A stretch of 64,000 nt of DNA from Galbitalea sp036271795 (GTDB lineage Bacteria; Actinomycetota; Actinomycetes; Actinomycetales; Microbacteriaceae), in assembly GCA_036271795.1 (NCBI GenBank), contig DATAZY010000005.1:1-64000 (forward strand), read 5' to 3'. A program made the translations under genes and the position numbers. Shown here piece by piece: positions 41,577 to 48,856 of the stretch (positions within the stretch are counted from its first letter, which is position 1; each line of letters begins with the position of its first letter). Under the pieces are notes generated by a model, which was not told the DNA's origin, did no database searches, and worked only from the letters and a program-made list of their open reading frames with translations.

Positions 41577-42806
41577 ATGACGATGAGCGGCGAACGGCTC
41601 GGCGCGAAGCCATGGGTCATGCTCGCGCTCGGCCTGCTGGCCCAGACGGCGACCTCGATGCTGACGAGCACGCCCGCGTTCCTCATTCCCGAGCTGCACA
41701 ATAACCGCGGTGTTCCGCTGGCAACCGCCGGGCTGCTCGCGTCGACAACCACAATCGGCATGGTGATCGCCTTGGTTGCCTGGGGAGCGCTCGCCGATCG
41801 TGTCGGTGAGCGCTGGGTCCTATCTGGCGGACTCGCACTTGCCGCGGTTGCGGCGGGTTGCGCCGCGCTGTTCGCGACAAACTTCGGCGCACTCGGCGCC
41901 TTCCTGGTGCTCGGTGGGGTCGCGAGTGCGAGCTCGAGTCCGGCAAGCGGCCGGCTGGTGGTCGGATGGTTCCCTCGGAACCGTCGTGGTCTTGCGATGG
42001 GAATCCGGCAGATGTCACAGCCGCTGGGTGTCGCTCTGGCCGCGTTGGTCGTGCCTCCGCTGGCGGAAGGGCCCGGGATCGCCGTGGCACTGTTGGCATC
42101 CGTCGCGTTCTGCGGTGTACTTGCCGTGGCGTGCGCGATCGTTCTGCGTGATCCCGCTCGAATCCCGGTCTCGCAGTTCGCCTCGAAGCCCGCCAATCCG
42201 TACCGGGGCAACAGCACGCTCGTGCGCATCCACCTCGTGTCGATCCTTCTGGTGGTCCCCCAGTTCACGATCTCGACGTTCGGACTGATCTGGCTGATCT
42301 CGGAAGAGAAGCTGCCGACCGCGATCGCCGGGCTGGTCGTGGGGGTGGCGCAGCTGATCGGCGCACTCGGACGAATCGTCGTCGGAGTGTGGAGCGACCG
42401 ACTCGGCAGCAGGATGCGGCCGCTGCGCTGGGTCGCGCTCGCGGCCGTCGCATCCATGCTTCTCCTTGCGGCCGTCGGGCTCGTCGTGACACCGGTTGCC
42501 GCGTTCGTTCTGATCGTGGCCGCGACCATCTCGGTCGCAGACAACGGACTCGCCTTCGGCGCCGTTGCCGAGATCGCCGGACCGTTCTGGTCTGGTCGTG
42601 CGCTCGGAGCACAGAACACCGGCCAGTGGATTGGCGCGTCCCTGGTTGGACCTCTTGCCGGACTACTCATCGGAGCCGTCGGGTACCCGCTGACGTTCGT
42701 TGCGTCGGGACTGTGCGCGCTGATTGCCGTGCCGCTGGTGCCGAGCGCGGGAGACGTGGAGCACGGCACGCCTGCCGCTCCCGAGGTTGCTTCTGCGCGA
42801 CCATGA
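41577..42806 (+). CDS. major facilitator superfamily transporter
   Basis: The 409-residue protein has twelve predicted helices. WGALADRVGERWVLSGG is the loop 2-3 MFS signature and VGVWSDRLGSRMRPLRW its equivalent between helices 8 and 9. It resembles the CynX/NimT or oxalate-formate type families of anion transporters. Control by an FCD regulator suggests uptake or export of an organic acid or related catabolite. ATG at 41577 (or 41583) is used; upstream sequence to 41313 overlaps the regulator and is not coding in this frame. Confidence 0.87.
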   Translation: MTMSGERLGAKPWVMLALGLLAQTATSMLTSTPAFLIPELHNNRGVPLATAGLLASTTTIGMVIALVAWGALADRVGERWVLSGGLALAAVAAGCAALFATNFGALGAFLVLGGVASASSSPASGRLVVGWFPRNRRGLAMGIRQMSQPLGVALAALVVPPLAEGPGIAVALLASVAFCGVLAVACAIVLRDPARIPVSQFASKPANPYRGNSTLVRIHLVSILLVVPQFTISTFGLIWLISEEKLPTAIAGLVVGVAQLIGALGRIVVGVWSDRLGSRMRPLRWVALAAVASMLLLAAVGLVVTPVAAFVLIVAATISVADNGLAFGAVAEIAGPFWSGRALGAQNTGQWIGASLVGPLAGLLIGAVGYPLTFVASGLCALIAVPLVPSAGDVEHGTPAAPEVASARP

Positions 42807-42810
42807 GAGG

Positions 42811-43710
42811 GTGCTACTCGAACGTGCGGTGAGCGACTTCGCGATCTACCTCTCCGCCGAGCGCGGATTCAGCCTGCACACCGTCAGGTCGTACACTGCG
42901 GATCTCGCCGACCTGGAGCGGTTCACGAACATCCGGGGCATCCAGACGACCGATCGGCTCGACCTCGAGATTCTGCGCGACTGGCTCTGGGATGGCTCGA
43001 AGGCCGGGCTCGCCAAGTCGACGCTGGCTCGACGCTCGGCGGCGGTTCGCAGCTTCTCGAGCTGGCTGGCGAGAACCGGCGCCGCGCCGGCGGATGTGGG
43101 GACCCGGCTTCGCGCGCCAAAAGCTGACCATCACCTTCCCCGCGTTCTCACCCGCGCCCAAATCGACGGTCTTCTGAACGGCCTCACGGAGCGCGCGTCG
43201 GGTGGCGACGCGATCGCGGCCCGCGATCTTGCCATCGTCGAGCTTCTCTACGCCTCGGCCCTGCGCGTGAGCGAGATCGTCGGGCTCGATCTCGGCGACA
43301 TCGATCTCGGACGGCTCACCGTGAGGGTCACCGGTAAGGGCTCGAAGGAGCGCGTTGTGCCGTTCGGCACTCCCGCCGGACGAGCGATCGTCGATTACCA
43401 GAAGCATCGGCACGAACTGCTCGCCGATCCGACGCAGGCCGTCTTCCTGGGCGCCCGCGGCAAGCGGATGGGAACCCGTACCGTCTATGAACTCATCGCC
43501 GGCCTCCTCGAGGAGCTCCCCGGATCCGGACCAGCCGGACCCCACACCCTGCGCCACACCGCGGCGACGCACCTGCTTGACGGCGGTGCCGACCTGCGAT
43601 CGGTGCAGGAGCTGCTCGGCCACGCGAGTCTCGGGACGACGCAGCTCTATACCCATGTGTCCGCGGAGCGTCTGAAGGAGAGCTACCGGAACGCGCATCC
43701 CCGGGCCTAA
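42811..43710 (+). CDS. xerC: tyrosine recombinase XerC
   Basis: XerC resolves chromosome dimers at dif together with XerD. In the 299-residue protein (from GTG 42811, with GAGAGG upstream) residues 1-100 are the SAM-like core-binding domain and the catalytic set is complete: Arg152 (ALRVSEIVGL), Lys176 (VTGKGSKER), His245 and Arg248 (HTLRHTA), His271 (LGHASLGTTQ), Tyr280. LGHASLGTTQLYTHV is typical of XerC. It is in the conserved place before the M23-rpsB genes. The 3' end overlaps the M23 gene on the other strand by 218 bases. Confidence 0.93.
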   Translation: MLLERAVSDFAIYLSAERGFSLHTVRSYTADLADLERFTNIRGIQTTDRLDLEILRDWLWDGSKAGLAKSTLARRSAAVRSFSSWLARTGAAPADVGTRLRAPKADHHLPRVLTRAQIDGLLNGLTERASGGDAIAARDLAIVELLYASALRVSEIVGLDLGDIDLGRLTVRVTGKGSKERVVPFGTPAGRAIVDYQKHRHELLADPTQAVFLGARGKRMGTRTVYELIAGLLEELPGSGPAGPHTLRHTAATHLLDGGADLRSVQELLGHASLGTTQLYTHVSAERLKESYRNAHPRA

Positions 43711-44200
43711 GCGACGACGACGCCAGAGGCCGCGTTGGCAGCAGCACCGAGTGCGGGATGCCGCCGAGAAACAGCATCGGCGAGACGTACTGCCCGTTGA
43801 CACGCACGCCGAAGTGCAGGCACAGTTCGGCGCAATGACCCGGCTCCAGCGTACCGATGACTTCGCCGCGGGTTACGACATCGCCCGCCGCGAGCGCTGA
43901 GAGAACCGGTTCATAGCTCGACAGGATGCCGCCGGGATGGGAGATCGACAGGACATCCTGATTAGCCACAAAGCCGGAAAAGTGCACGACGCCATCCGCG
44001 GGCGCGTAGACCGAGCCGCTGGCGGCGATGTCGATGCCGCGGTGACCCGCCGCGTAGGGAGTCGCCGGCGCAATGAACGGGCGAAGAATCTGGTGCGACC
44101 CGCGCACGGGCCAGGACCAGCGGGGTTCAGGTGCTGCGGTGGGTGCCACAATCGTGAAGCTGCCGAACACGAGAGCAACGACGAGCGCGAGGCGAAGCAT
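43493..44200 (-). CDS. M23/LytM-like secreted peptidase-fold protein with degenerate metal site and antisense tail
   Basis: From ATG 44200 the product has 235 residues: signal peptide 1-24, WSWPVRGSHQILRPF, the HRGIDIAA strand (His53, Asp57), and LCLHFGVRVNGQYVSP. The second metal His of the family (HLH) is a Cys here (Cys127-Leu-His129), as in other genes near rpsB, so it may be non-catalytic and serve in cell-wall regulation. After residue 160 the family ends, but the frame has no stop and continues for 75 residues antisense to xerC. A stop exists in another frame just at the xerC end, so a lost stop or a small frameshift is possible. Confidence 0.75.
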   Translation of the reverse strand: MLRLALVVALVFGSFTIVAPTAAPEPRWSWPVRGSHQILRPFIAPATPYAAGHRGIDIAASGSVYAPADGVVHFSGFVANQDVLSISHPGGILSSYEPVLSALAAGDVVTRGEVIGTLEPGHCAELCLHFGVRVNGQYVSPMLFLGGIPHSVLLPTRPLASSSLRPGDARSGSSPSDAPRTHGYRAASSRDSRGRAAPAPIAGRHRRQAGASPRCGAGCGVRLVRIRGAPRGGRR

Positions 44201-44290
44201 CCACTCATCGTCGCGAAGCGAGGCAACGCAAAGAACGAAAGCACCCGAATGGCGCACAACCCGCCAGAAATGCGCCCGGTGGGGGAGCGG

Positions 44291-44299
44291 TGCTACTCT
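44291..44299 (+). promoter_or_regulatory. extended -10 (TGCTACTCT) of rpsB-tsf
   Basis: TG-C-TACTCT fits an extended -10 element. Transcription from it would produce a leader of about 230 bases before rpsB. The 44201-44536 interval has no gene; it holds this promoter, a dispersed-repeat-like piece (44397-44426), a perfect hairpin (44493-44513) and the ribosome site AAGGAG at 44526-44531. Confidence 0.45.
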
Positions 44300-44396
44300 T
44301 GTCCAAGCATCCAGCACCATCGGATGACTACGCGTGTCCGCTATCCAGTCAATGTGGCTTCACTTCACATGGATGCACACAACCACTCAGTCCCAC

Positions 44397-44426
44397 TCGA
44401 TTCGCTCCCTGAGCTTGTCGAAATGG
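44397..44426. repeat. piece resembling dispersed intergenic repeat (CCTGAGCTTGTCGAA)
   Basis: The stretch contains CCCTGAGCTTGTCGAAATGG. I know CCTGAGCTTGTCGAA as a frequent intergenic motif of actinobacterial and other genomes, but only one copy is in this window, so the repeat nature is not shown here. It lies in the rpsB leader. Confidence 0.35.
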
Positions 44427-44492
44427 CGTGGCCGTGTGCAGGCACCAGGTTTCGCACCACACGGTGCGGATAACAACTGAGTAGGGCGTTCA

Positions 44493-44513
44493 CTGCGCTG
44501 GTAAACAGCGCAG
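44493..44513 (+). promoter_or_regulatory. perfect 8-bp hairpin in the rpsB leader
   Basis: CTGCGCTG, loop GTAAA, CAGCGCAG form a perfect stem-loop 12 bases before the AAGGAG ribosome site of rpsB. It is a candidate S2-binding autoregulatory element, by analogy with leaders of ribosomal protein genes; no T tract follows. Confidence 0.5.
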
Positions 44514-44536
44514 GCGCCCAGATTAAGGAGTCGGCC

Positions 44537-45592
44537 ATGGCCGTCGTCACCATTCGCCAGCTGCTCGACAGCGGTGTTCACTTCGGACACCAGACCCGTC
44601 GGTGGAACCCGAAGATGAAGCGGTTCATCCTGACGGAGCGCAGCGGAAGCCACATCATCGACCTGCAGCAGTCCCTTGCGCACATCGACAAGACCTATGA
44701 TTACGTCAAGGAGACGGTTGCCCATGGCGGCACCATCCTCTTCGTCGGAACCAAGAAGCAGGCCCAGGGGTCGATCGCGGAGCAGGCGACTCGCGTCGGC
44801 CAGCCCTACGTCAACCAGCGCTGGCTCGGCGGACTGCTCACCAACTTCCAGACGGTTTCCAAGCGTCTCGCACGCATGAAGGAGCTCGAGGAGGTCGATT
44901 TCGACGATACGACTCGCGGCTACACGAAGAAGGAACTGCTGATCCAGAAGCGCGAGCTGATCAAGCTGCAGAAGAGCCTCGGCGGTATCCGTAACCTCAC
45001 GAAGACGCCTTCGGCCGTGTGGATCGTGGACACCAAGAAGGAGCATCTCGCCATCGACGAGGCGCACAAGCTTGGTATCCCGGTCATCGCGATCCTCGAT
45101 ACCAACTGCGACCCCGACGAGGTCCAGTACCCGATCCCGGGGAATGACGACGCCATCCGCTCCGTCGGCCTGCTGACCCGAATCATCGCGGATGCCGCGG
45201 CCGAGGGCCTCATCCAGCGTCACCAGAAGCCCGCGGAGGGCGGCGAGGTCGAGCCGCTGGCGGCCTGGGAGGCGGAGCTGCTCGCAGCGTCCGAGACCCC
45301 GACCACGGAGGCCGAGAAGATCGAGGCCGTCGACGAGCGCGTCCAGGGTGTCACCGACGCGGAAGAGGTCGCCGAGGAGGTTGCCGCGATCGTCGCAGAA
45401 GAGCCGACGGAAGAGAACGATGCGGATGCCGTGGCCGCCGCTCACGAGACCGAGGCCGATCCAGAGCTGGTCGTGGAGCACCAAGTCGAGTCTGACGCTG
45501 ACGCGGAGGCCAAGATCGAGGCGGAGGCAACGGACAAAGAAAAGGCCCCCCGCAAGACAGCCGCTGCAAAGCCAGCCGCTGCAAAGAAGTAG
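44537..45592 (+). CDS. rpsB: 30S ribosomal protein S2 with long acidic C-terminal extension
   Basis: Residues 1-230 are canonical uS2: VTIRQLLDSGVHFGHQTRRW, ERSGSHIIDLQQSLAHI, RWLGGLLTNFQTV and DTNCDPDEVQYPIPGNDDAI. About 120 further residues, very rich in Glu and Ala with some Thr, Asp and Val, follow and should be disordered; the protein ends in Lys/Ala (AAAKPAAAKK). Normal S2 is 230-300 residues, so 351 is long. The AAGGAG site is 5 bases from ATG 44537. tsf follows after 11 bases. Confidence 0.97.
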   Translation: MAVVTIRQLLDSGVHFGHQTRRWNPKMKRFILTERSGSHIIDLQQSLAHIDKTYDYVKETVAHGGTILFVGTKKQAQGSIAEQATRVGQPYVNQRWLGGLLTNFQTVSKRLARMKELEEVDFDDTTRGYTKKELLIQKRELIKLQKSLGGIRNLTKTPSAVWIVDTKKEHLAIDEAHKLGIPVIAILDTNCDPDEVQYPIPGNDDAIRSVGLLTRIIADAAAEGLIQRHQKPAEGGEVEPLAAWEAELLAASETPTTEAEKIEAVDERVQGVTDAEEVAEEVAAIVAEEPTEENDADAVAAAHETEADPELVVEHQVESDADAEAKIEAEATDKEKAPRKTAAAKPAAAKK

Positions 45593-45603
45593 AGGACACG
45601 TTC

Positions 45604-46431
45604 ATGGCAGATTTCAGCCTTGAGGACCTGAAGGCGCTGCGCGAGCAGCTCGGCACCGGAATGGTCGAGACCAAGAATGCACTCGTCGAGGCCGGCGGTG
45701 ACAAGGAGAAGGCCGTTGAGCTGCTCCGCATCCGTGGCGCGAAGAGCAACGCCAAGCGTGCGGACCGCTCGACCAGCGAGGGCCTGATCGCGACCGTGCA
45801 CTCCGCGACCGCCGTCACCATGATCGAGCTCGCCTGCGAGACCGACTTCGTCGCGAAGAACGAGAAGTTCGTCGCACTCTCCGAGACCGTTGTCGCGGCG
45901 CTCGCCGACTCCGGTGCGGAGACGGTGGATGCCGGGCTCGCCGCGAAGGCAGGCTCCGGCACCGTGGCATCCGTCATCGAGGACCAGGCCGCAACCCTCG
46001 GCGAGAAGATCGAGCTGCGCCAGCTGGTTCGCCTGACGGGTGACAAGTTCGAGATCTACCTGCACAGGACTTCGAAGGACCTGCCGCCGCAGATCGGTGT
46101 CGTTCTCGCCTACACCGGTGATGACGCGGAGACCGCCCGCAGCATCGCGCAGCACATCTCGTTTGCGAACCCGGAGTACGTCTCGAAGGATGAGGTGCCC
46201 GCCGACGCCGTCGAGAAGGAGCGCCGCATCGTCGAGGAGATCTCGCGGGGTGAGGGCAAGCCCGAGGCCGCGCTCCCGAAGATCATCGAGGGCCGCCTCG
46301 GCGCCTTCTACAAGCAGGTCGCTCTGCTTGAGCAGGACTACGCCAAGGACAACAAGATGTCCGTCGGCAAGGTCGCGATCGACGCGGGCCTGACCATCAC
46401 CGGCTTCGCGCGCTTCAAGGTCGGCGCGTAG
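45604..46431 (+). CDS. tsf: elongation factor Ts
   Basis: EF-Ts exchanges GDP for GTP on EF-Tu. The 275-residue protein has the N-terminal LREQLGTGMVETKNALVEAG (UBA-like domain), the TDFVAKN motif, and two core domains, ending ITGFARFKVGA. ATG at 45604 lies 11 bases after rpsB with AGAGGACACG as ribosome site. The next gene, pyrH, is separated by 135 bases with a palindromic repeat element. Confidence 0.97.
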   Translation: MADFSLEDLKALREQLGTGMVETKNALVEAGGDKEKAVELLRIRGAKSNAKRADRSTSEGLIATVHSATAVTMIELACETDFVAKNEKFVALSETVVAALADSGAETVDAGLAAKAGSGTVASVIEDQAATLGEKIELRQLVRLTGDKFEIYLHRTSKDLPPQIGVVLAYTGDDAETARSIAQHISFANPEYVSKDEVPADAVEKERRIVEEISRGEGKPEAALPKIIEGRLGAFYKQVALLEQDYAKDNKMSVGKVAIDAGLTITGFARFKVGA

Positions 46432-46443
46432 CTCCAACCCCGG

Positions 46444-46507
46444 TTTGCCCCCGTACGGAACTTCTGCCCCTGCTCGAATGGGGGCAAACGTTCCGTACGG
46501 GGGCAAA
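46444..46507. repeat. palindromic repeat element, copy 1 (tsf-pyrH gap)
   Basis: TTTGCCCCCGTACGGAAC (46444-46461) pairs perfectly with 46490-46507, and inside it TGCCCC (46465-46470) pairs with GGGGCA (46481-46486). The 59-base core 46446-46504 is 85% identical (50 of 59) to a second copy at 62014-62072. It lies just after tsf. It may be an RNA end or processing signal, or a REP-like element. Confidence 0.85.
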
Positions 46508-46566
46508 CACGGTTAAACGCGGTGAAGCGCCGATAAAGTTGGGTGAGCCACCGAACAGGGAGACCC

Positions 46567-47277
46567 ATGACCGACAAGAAGCGCCGCGTACTCCTGAAGC
46601 TTTCCGGTGAAGCCTTTGGTGGCGGCGCGCTTGGCGTGAACCCGGATGTCGTCGCCAGCCTCGCGCGCGAGATTGCGGTCGCGGCGCAAGAGGTAGAGGT
46701 CGCCATTGTCGTCGGTGGAGGCAACTTCTTCCGCGGCGCGGAACTCAGCCAGCGCGGCATGGACCGCGGGCGCGCCGACTATATGGGCATGCTCGGCACG
46801 GTCATGAACGCGCTCGCGCTGCAGGACTTCCTTGAGCAGGCCGGGGTGCAGACGAGAGTGCAGTCGGCGATTTCGATGACCCAGGTGGCCGAGCCGTACA
46901 TCCCGCGCCGGGCGGAGCGACACCTCGAGAAGGGTCGCGTCGTCATCTTCGGTGCCGGCGCCGGACTCCCGTACTTTTCTACCGACACCGTGAGCGCCCA
47001 GCGTGCGCTCGAAATCGACGCGGATGTTGTGCTTGTCGCCAAGAACGGCGTCGACGGCGTGTACACGGGCGACCCGCGCACCGACAGGACGGCGACCAAG
47101 ATCGACGAGATCAGCTACCAGGAGGCGCTCGTCAAGGGCCTCAAGGTCGTCGATTCGACCGCCTTCAGCCTCTGCATGGACAACAAGATGCCCATGGTCG
47201 TGTTTGGCATGGAGCCTTCTGGCAACGTCACCAAGGCGATCCGCGGGGAACGCATTGGCACCCTGGTCCGCGCCTAG
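46567..47277 (+). CDS. pyrH: uridylate kinase
   Basis: PyrH phosphorylates UMP to UDP and is inhibited by UTP. The 236-residue amino-acid-kinase-fold protein has RVLLKLSGEAFGGG, VVGGGNFFRGAELS, DYMGMLGTVMNAL, GAGAGLPYFSTDTVSAQRAL and KNGVDGVYTGDP. ATG at 46567 has GGGAGAC as ribosome site; an upstream ATG at 46543 would add eight unlikely residues. It is separated from tsf by a palindromic element and from frr by a DMT transporter gene. Confidence 0.97.
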   Translation: MTDKKRRVLLKLSGEAFGGGALGVNPDVVASLAREIAVAAQEVEVAIVVGGGNFFRGAELSQRGMDRGRADYMGMLGTVMNALALQDFLEQAGVQTRVQSAISMTQVAEPYIPRRAERHLEKGRVVIFGAGAGLPYFSTDTVSAQRALEIDADVVLVAKNGVDGVYTGDPRTDRTATKIDEISYQEALVKGLKVVDSTAFSLCMDNKMPMVVFGMEPSGNVTKAIRGERIGTLVRA

Positions 47278-47285
47278 CCCTATTT

Positions 47286-47388
47286 CACTTGCAAAATTCA
47301 GGACGTTCAATGTGTGGGTTAGATGTGATCCGCCATTTTCCGCGGATGCCGCGGTGTGAGGTCGCAGATCTCCTGAATTTTGCAAGTG
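47286..47388. repeat. perfect 18-bp inverted repeat after pyrH
   Basis: CACTTGCAAAATTCAGGA (47286-47303) and its exact complement (47371-47388) flank 67 bases, within which ATCCGC (47328-47333) pairs with GCGGAT (47342-47347). The AT-rich arms are unlike the surrounding sequence. It fills the gap between pyrH and an inserted DMT transporter gene; no poly-T follows. Confidence 0.85.
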
Positions 47389-47405
47389 GAAGCGCGTAAA
47401 AGGGG

Positions 47406-48266
47406 GTGAGTCCGGCAGTACTGCTTCTCGTCGCGATCGCGGCGGTCGCCCACGCCACGTGGAATCTCACCATTAAGGCCGCAGGCACGAGTGGGACGCG
47501 ATTTCTCTGGCTGACCTTTGTCGTGGCCACGATCGCGGTCGCCCCGTTCGGCATCGCCTCGCTCGACCAGGTGGGTCCGCAGCTCCCGCAGCTTCTCCTG
47601 CTCGCTCTCGGCAGCGGCATCCTGCAGATCGCGTACTTTCTGGCTCTGCAGCGTGGATACCGAAAAGGGGATGTCTCGATCGTCTACCCGCTGGCGCGTG
47701 GCAGCGGCCCCCTGCTCTCCGTGATTTTCGCGATCATCCTCTTTCACGAGCGGCCCGGCGTGATCGGCCTGATTGGTGCCGGGGTGGTCGTTGCCGGGGT
47801 GGTCGTGATTGGCCTCGCGGGCGGCAGGGGGCGTTTCACGGCGAATCGAGCGGGAATCCTGTATGGCCTGCTGGTCGGCGTCACAATCGCCGCCTACACG
47901 CTGTGGGACGCCAACTCCGTCGCGCAGCAGAAGCTGCCGCCGCTCGGCTATTTCTGGGTCACGATCCTGGTGCAACTCATCGCGTTTGCGCCGTTCGCGC
48001 TGCGACGGCCAAGGCACACGGTCGCGCTCGCGAAACAGCACTGGGCGGCGGTGCTGGTGGTGGGCATCCTGTCGCCGCTCGCGTACGTGCTCATCCTGTT
48101 CGCCTTCACGCTCGCGCCCGTCGCGCTGGTCGCACCGGCGCGTGAAGTCAGCGTGGTTCTGGTTGCTCTCGGAGGCTGGATTCTGTTCAGGGAGCCGCAT
48201 CCGGTGCAAAGAATCCTGGGCGCCGTGATCGTGGTGGGGGGAGTCGCGCTGTTGGCGATTGGCTAA
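47406..48266 (+). CDS. EamA/DMT-superfamily transporter
   Basis: The 286-residue protein has ten predicted helices in two EamA repeats; AHATWNLTIKAAGTSG begins the first repeat, LALQRGYRKGDVSIVYPLAR is its conserved loop, and SPLAYVLILFAFTLAPVALVAPARE the second. Substrate is unknown. GTG at 47406 follows AAAAGGGG. It sits between pyrH and frr, which are normally adjacent, so it looks inserted; a perfect inverted repeat lies just before it. Confidence 0.86.
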   Translation: MSPAVLLLVAIAAVAHATWNLTIKAAGTSGTRFLWLTFVVATIAVAPFGIASLDQVGPQLPQLLLLALGSGILQIAYFLALQRGYRKGDVSIVYPLARGSGPLLSVIFAIILFHERPGVIGLIGAGVVVAGVVVIGLAGGRGRFTANRAGILYGLLVGVTIAAYTLWDANSVAQQKLPPLGYFWVTILVQLIAFAPFALRRPRHTVALAKQHWAAVLVVGILSPLAYVLILFAFTLAPVALVAPAREVSVVLVALGGWILFREPHPVQRILGAVIVVGGVALLAIG

Positions 48267-48270
48267 CAAC

Positions 48271-48276
48271 TAAACT
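48271..48276 (+). promoter_or_regulatory. -10 (TAAACT) of frr
   Basis: TAAACT lies 25 bases before the frr GTG at 48302; AAAGGAG (48288-48295 region) is between, so this promoter gives a short leader with a ribosome site. It lets frr-cdsA be expressed independent of pyrH. Confidence 0.5.
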
Positions 48277-48301
48277 CGAACCCGACGCAAAGGAGCTGTA
48301 A

Positions 48302-48856
48302 GTGATTAGCGACGTACTTGACGAGGCCAGGGTCAAAATGGACAAGGCCGTCGAAGTTGCCAAGGATGACTTCGGCACCGTGCGCACCGGCCGTGCGAAC
48401 CCTGCGCTGTTCCAGAAGATCCTCGTCGACTACTACGGAACGCCGACGCCGCTCAACCAGCTGGCCTCGATGCAGAACCCCGAGGCGCGCACCCTGCTGG
48501 TCACCCCCTACGACAAGACCGCCCTCAAGGAGATCGAGAAGGCCATTGTCAACTGGCCAAACCTGGGTGCCAATGTCGGCAACGACGGCACAATTGTGCG
48601 GGTCACTCTCGCCGAGATGACCGAGGAGCGCCGCCGCGACTTCGTCAAGATCGTGCGCGCCAAGGGCGAAGAGGCCAAGATCGCGATCCGTAACGTCCGT
48701 CGCACGTCCAAGGAGCACCTGGATGCCCTCAAGTCGGAGGTCGGCGAGGATGAGCTTGCCCGCGCCGAGAAAGAGCTCGAGGCCGTGACGAAGGCGCACG
48801 TTGACGCGATCGACGATGCGCTGAAGCGCAAAGAGTCAGAGCTGCTCGAGGTTTGA
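48302..48856 (+). CDS. frr: ribosome recycling factor
   Basis: RRF splits the post-termination ribosome with EF-G. The 184-residue protein has ARVKMDKAVEVAKDDFGTVR, TGRANPALFQKILVDYYGTP, the LAEMTEERRRDFVKIVRAKG and EEAKIAIRNVRR motifs. GTG at 48302 with AAAGGAG upstream. The stop overlaps the cdsA ATG by one base (TGATG). Confidence 0.97.
   Translation: MISDVLDEARVKMDKAVEVAKDDFGTVRTGRANPALFQKILVDYYGTPTPLNQLASMQNPEARTLLVTPYDKTALKEIEKAIVNWPNLGANVGNDGTIVRVTLAEMTEERRRDFVKIVRAKGEEAKIAIRNVRRTSKEHLDALKSEVGEDELARAEKELEAVTKAHVDAIDDALKRKESELLEV

Noticed and set aside
42811..43710. Tyrosine recombinase as integrase of a mobile element
   Set aside because: It is XerC by sequence (LGHASLGTTQLYTHV) and by its conserved position before the M23 and rpsB genes; no attachment site repeats or phage genes are nearby.
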